This document shows, piece by piece, positions 8,860-15,630 of a DNA stretch of 64,000 nt; within the stretch, counting starts at the first letter, position 1, and each line of letters begins with the position of its first letter. Origin of the DNA: Iamia sp038233075 (GTDB taxonomy: Bacteria; Actinomycetota; Acidimicrobiia; Acidimicrobiales; Iamiaceae); assembly GCA_038233075.1 (NCBI GenBank), contig JBBSMQ010000017.1:1-64000 (forward strand), given 5' to 3'. Position numbers and translations under genes: made by a program. A model generated the notes under the pieces. That model saw only the letters and a list, made by a program, of their open reading frames with translations. It ran no database searches and was not told the origin of the DNA.

Positions 8860-10398
8860 CTAGGAGAGGGGGACCGATTGGCCGGCCCGGACGAAGGCGT
8901 CCTCGTAGGCGAACATGCCGACCAAAGCGGCCAGACCGCCCACCGCGGCCAGGATCGGTGACCCCATGCCCGCAACGAGTGACACCGTGACGGCCACCGC
9001 CGGCACCACCAGGCCGAGGACGATGCCACCCCCCCACATCTGGCGGGCGTAGGCGCCGCGGGTCATGGAGGCGACTGCCAGCTCCACCTGGCGGCTGCCC
9101 GTCGAGGTCAGCTCCATGGCCACGAAGGCGGCGGTCGCCGCCACGCCGCCGAGCAGCACCCAGCGGACGGCGGTCACCTCGGGGACGGCCATGAACAGGT
9201 CGAGGAGCGCGTAGGTCGCGCCGCCGGCGGTGACGGCCTGGGCCAGCAGGACCGGGAGCAGCAGCGGCGACTGCCACAGGTCACGACCCTCGCACTGGGC
9301 GAAGAGGAAGGCGGTGTAGCCCGCGGTCCCCGCCGCCCCGACCACCGCCAGCGGAGCCAGGACACGCAGCAGCCCAGCCGTCTCGACCAGCCCACCGACG
9401 AGCCACAGCCCGCACACCAGGCTGAAGGCCATCAGCACGTAGGCCCCCTTGACCAGCCACGAGGATCGGTTGCCGCGGGTCAGGAGGTAGGTGAACCGGG
9501 CTGGCTGCTTCAGGTCGCCGACGAGGAGCACCCCGGTGGCAGCGAGGAACACCCCGGCTACCACCGGGGGCACGATCCCGACCGCGGCCTGGGCGTCGGC
9601 ATGGCCGAGGAGGACGAGCAGGGCGGCGACGGCCATGACCCCGGCGGCGATGGCCTTGGTGACCAGGTAGCCCGCCACCTTCTCCTTCCAGGTCATCTCG
9701 TGGGCGGTCGTGTAGGCGGTGCGGGCGACCACCGCCAGGTCGTCGGTCGGCTTGGCGCCGATGGCCACCGGGACGGTGGGGTGGCGGGGGGTGGTCTCGG
9801 CCCAGATCATCCCGTCGTTGGCGATGGCCGTCCGGGTGGGATCGAGCAAGGCCTGATCGGCCCCCCGGTAGTAGACCTTGGGCAGGGTGCCCTGCTCCGG
9901 CGCCCGCACCGCGACATCGTCGCGAGCCACGATGCGGCTGATCTCCGAGCTCGGGTCGTCGAGATCGCCGATCTTGATGGCCTCGGTGGGGCACACGATC
10001 TGACACGACGGCTCGAGCCCCACCTCGATCCGGTGGTTGCACATGTTGCACTTGTGGGCGGTGTTGGTCTCCGGGTTGATGTAGAGCGCGTCGTAGGGAC
10101 ACGCGTTCATGCACGCCTTGCACCCGATGCAGTGATCGTCCTGGAAGTCGACCACCCCGTTCTCGGCCCGGAACAGCGCCGACGTCGGACAGATCGCCAT
10201 GCACGGGGCGTCATCGCACTGGTTGCAGCGCATCACGCCGAACTTCCGGGTCACGTCCGGGAAGGTGCCGGTCTCGATGTACTTCACCCAGGTGCGGTTC
10301 ACACCGAGGGGCACGTCGTGCTCGCTCTTGCACGCCACCGTGCAGGCGTGGCAGCCGATGCAGCTGTCGCTGTCGAGCAGGAACCCCAGTCGGGTCAC
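8860..10398 (-). CDS. fused four-cluster ferredoxin and NrfD-like membrane subunit (SoeB-SoeC type)
   Basis: A 512-residue two-part protein. Residues 1 to about 180 carry four cysteine clusters (CIGCHACTVAC, CNQCDDAPCMAIC, CIGCKACMNAC, and CNMC with a later CQIVC), 16 cysteines for four [4Fe-4S] clusters, as in DmsB/PsrB/SoeB. Residues from about 245 to 512 are an NrfD/DmsC-type anchor with about eight membrane segments, including 'GDLKQPARFTYLLTRGNRSS' and a C-terminal 'FAYEDAFVRAGQSVPLS'. Normally these are separate subunits. Electrons would pass from the molybdoenzyme to the quinone pool. GTG start at 10398 with GGGAG upstream; a leader of roughly 140 nt runs back to the operator at 10546-10559. 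No frameshift is evident at the junction, so the fusion appears real. Confidence 0.86.
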   Translation of the reverse strand: MTRLGFLLDSDSCIGCHACTVACKSEHDVPLGVNRTWVKYIETGTFPDVTRKFGVMRCNQCDDAPCMAICPTSALFRAENGVVDFQDDHCIGCKACMNACPYDALYINPETNTAHKCNMCNHRIEVGLEPSCQIVCPTEAIKIGDLDDPSSEISRIVARDDVAVRAPEQGTLPKVYYRGADQALLDPTRTAIANDGMIWAETTPRHPTVPVAIGAKPTDDLAVVARTAYTTAHEMTWKEKVAGYLVTKAIAAGVMAVAALLVLLGHADAQAAVGIVPPVVAGVFLAATGVLLVGDLKQPARFTYLLTRGNRSSWLVKGAYVLMAFSLVCGLWLVGGLVETAGLLRVLAPLAVVGAAGTAGYTAFLFAQCEGRDLWQSPLLLPVLLAQAVTAGGATYALLDLFMAVPEVTAVRWVLLGGVAATAAFVAMELTSTGSRQVELAVASMTRGAYARQMWGGGIVLGLVVPAVAVTVSLVAGMGSPILAAVGGLAALVGMFAYEDAFVRAGQSVPLS

Positions 10399-10545
10399 GA
10401 GGCTCCCTGGTCGATCGCCGGTGCGTGTCGATCGACCGACCCGCCGACGATGATGACGTCCTCGTGAGGGGTGGCGGTGGACAACGGGGACCTCCTGGCG
10501 GCGACCTTCGGGGTCGGGCTGTGACCAGCGCCACGGTAGCGTCCG

Positions 10546-10559
10546 AATGTACGGTCTTT
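10546..10559 (-). promoter_or_regulatory. predicted GntR operator at the molybdoenzyme operon promoter
   Basis: The minus strand reads AAAGACCGTACATT, matching 12 of 14 positions of the site at 4734-4747. The embedded TACATT can serve as the -10 hexamer of the operon that starts at 10398. It lies between the operon and the regulator gene. Confidence 0.55.
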
Positions 10560-10619
10560 CGGGTGCGCGGTCAAGGGTGGCTCAGCGCCGTCCCCGGCGC
10601 CATCGCCCCGACCGCGCCG

Positions 10620-11384
10620 TCAGCCCCCGGAGCTGGTCTGGGTGAGGGTGGTCTCGTAGCTGCCGGTCGGCGACCAACGGGCGACGAAGGTGTACCGGTC
10701 GCCGCGCACGACCGTCTCTCGCCACTCGATCGCCCTCGCCTCGGCCTCACCCAGGCGCCGGATGCGGAACACGGGTTGTCGGGCGGGGATGCCCAGGAGA
10801 TCCCGCTCCCGCTCGGGCGCCAGCTCGGTGGAGATCCACTCCGTGCCGGCCGTCGGACGGATGCCACAGGCCTGGGCCAGCTCGTCGTAGAGCGCGGTGT
10901 GGGTGAAGTCGACCTCGAGCAGCGGCCGGGCGATCGTCGCCGGCAACCAGGCGGTGTCGTGGGCCAGCGCGTGCATGTCCACCAGCCGCAGCCGTTCGAG
11001 GCGGACGAGCTTGGCGTTGGTGCGGAGGCCGAGGCGACCGGCGACCTCCTCGTCGGTCGTCTCAGCCAGGTCCAGGACCCGGCTGCGCTGCTCGAGCCCC
11101 ATGGCCTCGATCGACCGGAACAGGCTGTAGATGGCACCAGTGGCCTGCTCGACGGGGGGAACGGTCACGAAGGTGCCCCGACCGCGCTCGCGGCTGACGA
11201 CCCCCTCGTCCTGCAAGCGACGCATCGCCTCACGCACCGTGTGCCGCGACACCCCGTAGCGACCGATCAGCTCGTTGTCGGTCGGGAACTCCTCGGTGAG
11301 CTCACCGGCATCGAGGCGGGCCCGCAGGTCCTCGAGGACCTGGGCCCACAGCGGCATCGGGCTGGATCGGTCGATCGGCGCCAC
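10620..11384 (-). CDS. GntR-family regulator, HutC/UTRA type
   Basis: A 254-residue protein when started at GTG 11384. An N-terminal winged helix-turn-helix (PLWAQVLEDLRARLDAGEL then PTDNELIGRYGVSRHTVRE and 'GRGTFV') is followed by a UTRA ligand-binding domain that includes 'RLERLRLVDMHALAHDTAWL'. An in-frame ATG at 11429 exists, but that would place the palindrome 11391-11404 inside the gene. With GTG 11384, a TACGTT -10 box ends 6 nt before the start, giving a leaderless message whose promoter is covered by its own operator. It likely represses itself, the adjacent molybdoenzyme operon and the persulfide dioxygenase gene. The effector is unknown; a sulfur compound is a guess. Confidence 0.85.
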   Translation of the reverse strand: MAPIDRSSPMPLWAQVLEDLRARLDAGELTEEFPTDNELIGRYGVSRHTVREAMRRLQDEGVVSRERGRGTFVTVPPVEQATGAIYSLFRSIEAMGLEQRSRVLDLAETTDEEVAGRLGLRTNAKLVRLERLRLVDMHALAHDTAWLPATIARPLLEVDFTHTALYDELAQACGIRPTAGTEWISTELAPERERDLLGIPARQPVFRIRRLGEAEARAIEWRETVVRGDRYTFVARWSPTGSYETTLTQTSSGG

Positions 11385-11390
11385 ACCCCC

Positions 11391-11404
11391 AACGTACGGA
11401 CATC
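11391..11404 (-). promoter_or_regulatory. predicted autoregulatory GntR operator
   Basis: The minus strand reads GATGTCCGTACGTT, 12 of 14 identical to the site at 4734-4747. Its TACGTT forms a -10 box 6 nt before the regulator's GTG. A weaker plus-strand copy, AATGTCCGATCGTT, lies at 11429-11442, 38 bp away centre to centre, and could allow cooperative binding. Confidence 0.55.
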
Positions 11405-11454
11405 CTGGCCCACGGACAAGCACCGCCAAATGTCCGATCGTTCACCCCGACGAT

Positions 11455-11506
11455 CACACGTGAGACCAGCAGATGACGACCACACGTGAGACCAGCAGAT
11501 GACGAC
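11455..11506 (+). repeat. perfect tandem duplication of 26 bp upstream of the antitoxin gene
   Basis: Positions 11455-11480 and 11481-11506 are identical (each begins CACACGTGAGACCAGCAG and ends GATGACGAC). The duplication directly precedes the antitoxin promoter, so it may supply two operator copies for the toxin-antitoxin complex or be a recent slippage duplication. Confidence 0.85.
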
Positions 11507-11517
11507 GAAGATGTGAC

Positions 11518-11523
11518 TAGAAT
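11518..11523 (+). promoter_or_regulatory. -10 box of a leaderless antitoxin promoter
   Basis: TAGAAT lies 7 nt before the antitoxin ATG at 11531 with no Shine-Dalgarno sequence between, which fits leaderless transcription. The tandem 26-bp repeat covers the -35 region. Confidence 0.5.
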
Positions 11524-11530
11524 AGTGGTC

Positions 11531-11806
11531 ATGTCTGACAGCACGCTGCCTCTGGCCGAGATCAAGAAGCGGCTGTCGGAGATCGTCGACGGGGTCGAGC
11601 AGCGCCATGACCGGGTGGTGCTCACCCGCCATGGGCGTCCCGCGGCAGTGATCCTCAGCCCCGACGATCTCGAGTCGCTGGAAGAGACCCTCGACATCCT
11701 CTCCGACCCGGAAGCAATGCGCGGGGTCCGCGCCTCGGAGCAGGCCATCATCGACGGCGATGTGACCACCGCCGAAGAGCTGCGAGCGACCTATCCGGCT
11801 CGATGA
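11531..11806 (+). CDS. Phd/YefM-type antitoxin
   Basis: A 91-residue protein with the Phd/YefM fold pattern: 'LPLAEIKKRLSEIVDGVEQ' then 'VVLTRHGRPAAVILSPDDLE', which forms the DNA-binding N-terminal half. The C-terminal part (SDPEAMRGVRASEQAIIDGD) would wrap the toxin. It would neutralise the RelE-like protein encoded downstream and repress the operon, probably at the tandem repeats just upstream. Its stop codon overlaps the ATG of a 44-residue ORF (ATGA). Confidence 0.88.
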   Translation: MSDSTLPLAEIKKRLSEIVDGVEQRHDRVVLTRHGRPAAVILSPDDLESLEETLDILSDPEAMRGVRASEQAIIDGDVTTAEELRATYPAR

Positions 11807-11937
11807 GCGAGCGCAGCAAGCGAACCAGGCAGGACGGGCTCTCCGGCGGCGGAGCCTGCGGAGCCGACGGCGCTCATTGGTGCCCGGCGACGATCGAGGT
11901 CCTTGGTGTGCTCGATGACCGGATGGTGCACCAATGA
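11803..11937 (+). CDS. 44-residue bridging ORF between antitoxin and toxin
   Basis: ATG at 11803 overlaps the antitoxin stop and TGA at 11935-11937 overlaps the toxin ATG, so both junctions are ATGA. The product starts MSERSKRTR and ends CPATIEVLGVLDDRMVHQ. The first 26 bases match, with one change, the start of another bridging ORF at 30327-30256 on the minus strand. I do not recognise a protein family. It may exist to carry ribosomes from antitoxin to toxin, or the repeat may simply have inserted in frame. Translation is unproven. Confidence 0.45.
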   Translation: MSERSKRTRQDGLSGGGACGADGAHWCPATIEVLGVLDDRMVHQ

Positions 11938-11939
11938 GC
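11872..11939 (+). repeat. 12-bp inverted repeat enclosing the toxin start codon
   Basis: GCTCATTGGTGC at 11872-11883 is the exact reverse complement of GCACCAATGAGC at 11928-11939. The second arm contains the toxin ATG (11934-11936). In the mRNA the stem would hide the toxin start unless ribosomes translating the bridging ORF open it. Confidence 0.7.
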
Positions 11940-12203
11940 CAGTGGAGGCTGGTGGTCGCCGGGCCGGCGGAGCGGGAGCTCGGACGCCTGCCGCACCGCA
12001 TGGCGGCTGCGGTCGTCGAGTTCATGGTGGGTCCTCTCCTCGATGACCCCCATCGCGTCGACAAGCCGCTGCAACGTGACCTCACCGGCTACCACTCAGC
12101 CCGACGGGGTGCGTACCGGGTCATCTACCGGATCGACGACGAGGCCGGCACGGTCAACGTCGTTCGCATCGAGCACCGCTCACAGGCCTACCGCCCGCGC
12201 TGA
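11934..12203 (+). CDS. RelE/ParE-family toxin
   Basis: An 89-residue protein of the RelE/ParE superfamily: 'WRLVVAGPAERELGRLP' at the N terminus, 'KPLQRDLTGYHSARRGAYRVIYRIDDE' in the middle and 'VNVVRIEHRSQAYR' at the C terminus. The R-x-G-x-Y-R-V-I-Y-x-I core and final H-R-x-x-Y-R are typical of ribosome-dependent mRNA interferases such as mycobacterial RelE. It follows the Phd/YefM antitoxin but is separated by a 44-codon ORF instead of the usual direct overlap. Toxin level probably depends on translational coupling and the inverted repeat over its start. Confidence 0.87.
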   Translation: MSQWRLVVAGPAERELGRLPHRMAAAVVEFMVGPLLDDPHRVDKPLQRDLTGYHSARRGAYRVIYRIDDEAGTVNVVRIEHRSQAYRPR

Positions 12204-12500
12204 TGCACAGGGCGGCTCGTGATCGCAGCCCAGATCGCCACCTTCGCCATCGAGGACTTCCCATTCCTCATCCTCCAACAGCGGCGGACCCGTCAACGTG
12301 AACCTGACCCCGGGCGGCATCGGGCTCGAGCTCGTCGGCGAGGTTGAGGGCGAGTCGCCGCAGCGGCACCTCGAGTCGGTCCTGGCCACCCCGGTGGAGG
12401 CGGCGGGCCGCTCGGGGCCGCCGACGCCCGGTGGCAGGCGCTCCAGGCCGCCGCCGCCGGGGCTGCGGACGGTGGACGGTGAGGTCACCGCGGAGTCGGA

Positions 12501-12685
12501 GACGCCGAGACGGCCTCGGCCCTTCCCCACCTCCTGGCGGTACGGGGGATCGCCGGCGGCGCCGTGTACGACGCGCTGGTCGCGCTCGGAGCGCGAGGCT
12601 CTGGGCTCGGGTCGTCACCCGGGACGTGCGGGCGAGCGGCGTCTACGAGGCTCTCGGCGTCGTCGTCGAGGAGCTCGCGGATCGC
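12501..12685 (+). pseudogene. remnant of a PIN-domain (VapC-like) toxin gene
   Basis: Two adjacent plus frames carry consecutive parts of a PIN-domain C-terminal half: 12501-12600 encodes 'ALPHLLAVRGIAGGAVYDAL', and after a frameshift 12599-12685 encodes 'VVTRDVRASGVYEALGV', matching the usual L-x-T-x-D-x-R-A...Y-E-x-L-G-V ending. No intact N-terminal half with its first acidic residue can be found. The rest of 12204-12758 shows no gene. It sits directly behind an intact toxin-antitoxin pair, as if several such modules accumulated here. Confidence 0.5.
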
Positions 12686-12758
12686 GGGGGAGGCGGCCGC
12701 AGAACGCGGCCCTGATCGGACCTCCGGGCCAGGAGGCCCGAGCCCGTCCTCGGCGACA

Positions 12759-13526
12759 TCAGTGGCGGGGCACGGCGGCCGACAGCCCTTCGAGAGCCAG
12801 ACCCAGCTCCAGGTCCTCGAGCAGCTGGCGCTTCAGGGGGCGGGTGAGGACGCGCCGGGTGTGGCGCAGGAGGTGCTTGTCCCGGACGGCCAGCTGACGA
12901 GCGAGGACGTGGGCCCGATCGAGCAGCGCCTCGGGGGCGAGGACCTCACCGACCACACCGAGGTCGTGGGCCTCAGCCGCACTCAGCTCCTGACCGGTGA
13001 GCAGGAAGTACCGGCCCCGGTTGGGGCCCAGCAGCAAGGGCCACACCACCTGCACGCCGTCGCCGGGCACCAGCCCCGCCGCGAAGTGCGGGCCGTCCTG
13101 GAACAGCGCGGTGTCGCTGGCCAGCACGATGTCCGCCAGCACGGCCAGCTCCGAGTGAGCCCGGGCCGGCCCGTTGACGGCGGCGATCACGGGCACGTCG
13201 ATGTCGAGATAGGTCGTCAGCAGGCGCGTGCCCTCCCACAGGATCCGGCCCCACAGACCGGCGGGGACGCCATCGGTGGCCATGGCCTCGGCTCCGTCGA
13301 AGTCGATGAAGTGCTCGCCGGTGCCGGTCAGGATCACCACCCGGTTGCCGCGGTCAGCCGCGATGGCGGCGAACAGCTCGGCCAGCTCCCGGTGCGGCCC
13401 CGCCCCCCACATGAGTGGACCCCCGTCGGAGTGCAGCCGCACCTCGAGCACGCCTGCCTCGTCGCGCTCGACCACGGCGTGGGCGCAGCTGTCCTGATAG
13501 TCATCCAGGGTCATCGGTTCGCGCAC
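12759..13526 (-). CDS. enoyl-CoA hydratase/isomerase (crotonase) family protein
   Basis: A 255-residue crotonase-fold protein. It has 'NRVVILTGTGEHFIDF' (first oxyanion-hole region), 'VPVIAAVNGPARAHSELAVLADIVLAS' (second) and a C-terminal helical region. The glutamates that activate water in classical enoyl-CoA hydratase are not evident, and the text resembles members such as 6-oxocamphor hydrolase-like proteins that cleave C-C bonds in cyclic ketones. Substrate is unassigned. It is followed on the same strand by nothing coupled; the DUF3291 gene upstream ends 25 bp before it. Confidence 0.78.
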   Translation of the reverse strand: MREPMTLDDYQDSCAHAVVERDEAGVLEVRLHSDGGPLMWGAGPHRELAELFAAIAADRGNRVVILTGTGEHFIDFDGAEAMATDGVPAGLWGRILWEGTRLLTTYLDIDVPVIAAVNGPARAHSELAVLADIVLASDTALFQDGPHFAAGLVPGDGVQVVWPLLLGPNRGRYFLLTGQELSAAEAHDLGVVGEVLAPEALLDRAHVLARQLAVRDKHLLRHTRRVLTRPLKRQLLEDLELGLALEGLSAAVPRH

Positions 13527-13550
13527 GGTCGTCCTCCCTCTCGCGAACAG

Positions 13551-14033
13551 CTAGGCCGGGCAGGTGTCGCGATCGTCGCCCGGTCGCGCCAGCTCCTCAC
13601 CGGGCTCGAAGCGGTGGCGGAACGTGAACGCCGCTTGCGTCGGGCCGTGGGTGCGCAGGTGCTCGAGCCGGGCGACGGCGTCGTCGACGGTGGGGATGGT
13701 GCCCTCGGGGACCCACCACAGGCACAGGATCGGCTCGCTGGGGGCCTCGAACCACTCGCGTCGACGGCGTAGGAAGCCGACGTGCCCGCTTCGGTAGACG
13801 AAGTCGGCCAGGCTGTCGATTGACTCCCACACCGTGAGGTTGACGATCTCCAGGTCGTCGTCGAACACCTTGATCCCGGTGGCGTCGCCGCTCTCGTCCT
13901 GCAGGCGCCAGACGAACCCGGGACTGGCCTCGGCCCGCGCGTTGACGGGCTCGAGGTTGTCCCGGAACCCGTCGATCAGCGGGTCGCCCATCGGAGCCCG
14001 GAGGCGACCGACGTTGAGCTGGGCCAGGTGCAC
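13551..14033 (-). CDS. DUF3291 family protein
   Basis: A 160-residue protein with the DUF3291 pattern: 'HLAQLNVGRLRAPMGDP' at the start, 'FRDNLEPVNARAEASPGFVW', 'VNLTVWESIDSLADFVY' and 'LWWVPEGTIPTVDDAVARL'. The fold is predicted to be ferredoxin-like, related to antibiotic-biosynthesis monooxygenase domains, but no activity is established. It lies 24 bp upstream of the crotonase gene on the same strand and may be cotranscribed. Confidence 0.82.
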   Translation of the reverse strand: MHLAQLNVGRLRAPMGDPLIDGFRDNLEPVNARAEASPGFVWRLQDESGDATGIKVFDDDLEIVNLTVWESIDSLADFVYRSGHVGFLRRRREWFEAPSEPILCLWWVPEGTIPTVDDAVARLEHLRTHGPTQAAFTFRHRFEPGEELARPGDDRDTCPA

Positions 14034-14246
14034 ACCGCTTTGCTACCAGGTCCCGAGAGGTCTCCGGGCTCGTGAGGGCGGATGTGTGCCCCGGCGTGGC
14101 TTTGCGGCCGGATCGTGACCGCATGGGCCCGTACCGTGCTCCTCGTCCCCACAGACACACGTCCCGTAGGCGTGCCGGCCGCCACCGCTCAGTTCCGGTC
14201 ACCGGATCCGTCGTCCCTCTCGGCCTCCACCGACCGAAGGAGCACC

Positions 14247-14829
14247 ATGTCGACCATCATCGAGGCCCAGGGCCTGACCAAGCACTACGGCGACGTCCAC
14301 GCCCTCGACGGGCTCGACCTCACCGCCGAGTCCGGTCGGGTCACCGCCCTGCTCGGCCCCAACGGGGCTGGCAAGACCACCTTCATCAACGCAGTGACGG
14401 ACATCCGGGTCTCTCGAAGTGGCGGGCATCGACGTCCTCCGCCGCCCGAGGGCGGTCCGTCGGGTCATCGGCCTGGCCGGGCAGTCGGCCTCGGTCGAGC
14501 CGGCCATGACCGGCCGGGAGAACCTGGAGATGGTCGCCCGCCTCTTCGGCCTCGATCGGCGGGAGGCGCAATCCGAGACCGACGCGGTGCTCGGGCGCCT
14601 CGGGCTGTCCGAGGCCGGCGACCGGTTCTCGGCGCCCGTGGAGGGCGGTGCCGAGCAGCTCTCGGACGTGGTGCGCCGGCTCGACGACCGCGACCTCCCG
14701 GTCGACAACATCGGGCTGCGTGGCCCCACCCTCGACGAGGTCTTCCTCGCCCTCACCGGCCAGTCCCTCGACCCCGACGCCACGACCGACACGACCGATA
14801 CCGCCGACCCCGCCACCTCGGCCGCCTGA
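14247..14829 (+). pseudogene. broken DrrA-like ABC transporter ATPase gene
   Basis: A good ribosome site (GAAGGAG) and ATG 14247 start an ABC ATPase with an intact Walker A (LLGPNGAGKTT). Around 14400-14420 the frame shifts, continuing as 'IDVLRRPRAVRRVIGLAGQ' and 'MTGRENLEMVARLFGLDR'. It then jumps from 'LSEAGDRFSAPVEGGAEQL' straight to the DrrA-type C-terminus ('NIGLRGPTLDEVFLALTG'). The ABC signature, Walker B and switch histidine are absent, so there is also an internal deletion. Such ATPases drive drug or lipid export with a partner permease, whose remnant follows. Non-functional as read. Confidence 0.8.
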
Positions 14830-14842
14830 AGGGAGCCACCTC

Positions 14843-14940
14843 ATGTCCACCACCCACCCTCCCCCACCACCACCCCACCCGTCGACGACGAGCTCATCGT
14901 CTCCCCGGATATCCCTGCTGCCGGAGACGAGCCAGTCAGA
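14843..14940 (+). pseudogene. N-terminal scrap of the partner ABC permease gene
   Basis: An ATG with GGGAGCC upstream, 14 bp after the ATPase remnant, opens a proline- and serine-rich N terminus (MSTTHPPPPPPHPS). This is where a DrrB-type permease should begin. No membrane segments follow; sequence soon runs into the reverse-strand WYL remnant. Identification rests on position only. Confidence 0.35.
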
Positions 14941-15292
14941 GGTGTCGGCGCGGAGCCTGGATCCGACAGCGCTGATCCCCGGTGTCGAGCACGTCGTGGT
15001 CGGCCCACCTCAGGACCGCAGCGACCGCTTCAGCGCGGCACGCGACCTCCACCGTTGCGTCGAGGGCCGGGGCGCCGATCCGAGCGACTGGGCGACGAAG
15101 GCGGCGGCATCGTCGCCGGGCACCGGGCGCGGCGTGAACCGGGCTCCGCCCAGGCGGGCATCGCTGAGGCGGTCGAGGCGGAAGGTGCGCCAGTCGTCGC
15201 GGCGGAGATCCCAGATCGGGACCCCGCCACATCCGGTGGGTCTGGAGCAACGAGAGCAGCTGGAGCACCCGCCCGGTCGGGTCGTTGGCCAT
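14936..15292 (-). pseudogene. decayed WYL-domain/HTH transcriptional regulator
   Basis: On the minus strand, 15292 begins 'MANDPTGRVLQLLSLLQTHR', the first helix of a DeoR/WYL regulator helix-turn-helix. Sequence then jumps, in other frames, to WYL-domain text: 'RRDDWRTFRLDRLSDARL' with 'ARFTPRPVPGDDAAAFVA', and finally 'DATVEVACRAEAVAAVLRW'. Most of the helix-turn-helix and domain core is missing, so at least one deletion and two frameshifts are needed. These regulators often sit beside DrrAB-type exporters, whose remnants lie next door. Confidence 0.65.
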
Positions 15293-15630
15293 GGCCCCAT
15301 CCTCTCATCGTTGCGAACAAGATCCGGCCGCAAGGCTCGCGATCGGTTGCAGCGCCAATCCGGGCGCGGACTGGAACACGACGTAGCTCGACCGAACCGT
15401 CGCCGCCTGCTCGTCAGGCTCCAGCTCGATCCGGAGCTGGCGGTCACGTGTCGAGTGCCCGGCACCCCGTCGTGGAGCATCGTTCCGCCCTCGTACAGCG
15501 CCCGCACTCCGACAACGTGTTCAGCGATGGCTACTCCCTCCAGCTGGCCACGGTGACCGGTTCGGTCGCCGACGGGTACCGGGCCACCCTCAACGTCCCG
15601 GTCTGACGCCGACCAGCCCCCCGAAGAGCG
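15293..15630. other. intergenic or degraded sequence
   Basis: No intact gene. The plus frame ending at 15606 closes with protein-like text (YSLQLATVTGSVADGY) but has no upstream start or family match. Probably further debris of the decaying 14.2-15.6 kb segment. Confidence 0.35.

Noticed and set aside
6451..8961. Very long plus-strand frames opposite the molybdoenzyme genes
   Set aside because: High G/C content leaves opposite-strand frames open; the minus-strand frame has the full cluster and cofactor motifs.
14247..14940. A working DrrAB-type exporter or part of an antibiotic cluster
   Set aside because: The ATPase lacks the ABC signature and Walker B, is frameshifted, and the permease is only a scrap.
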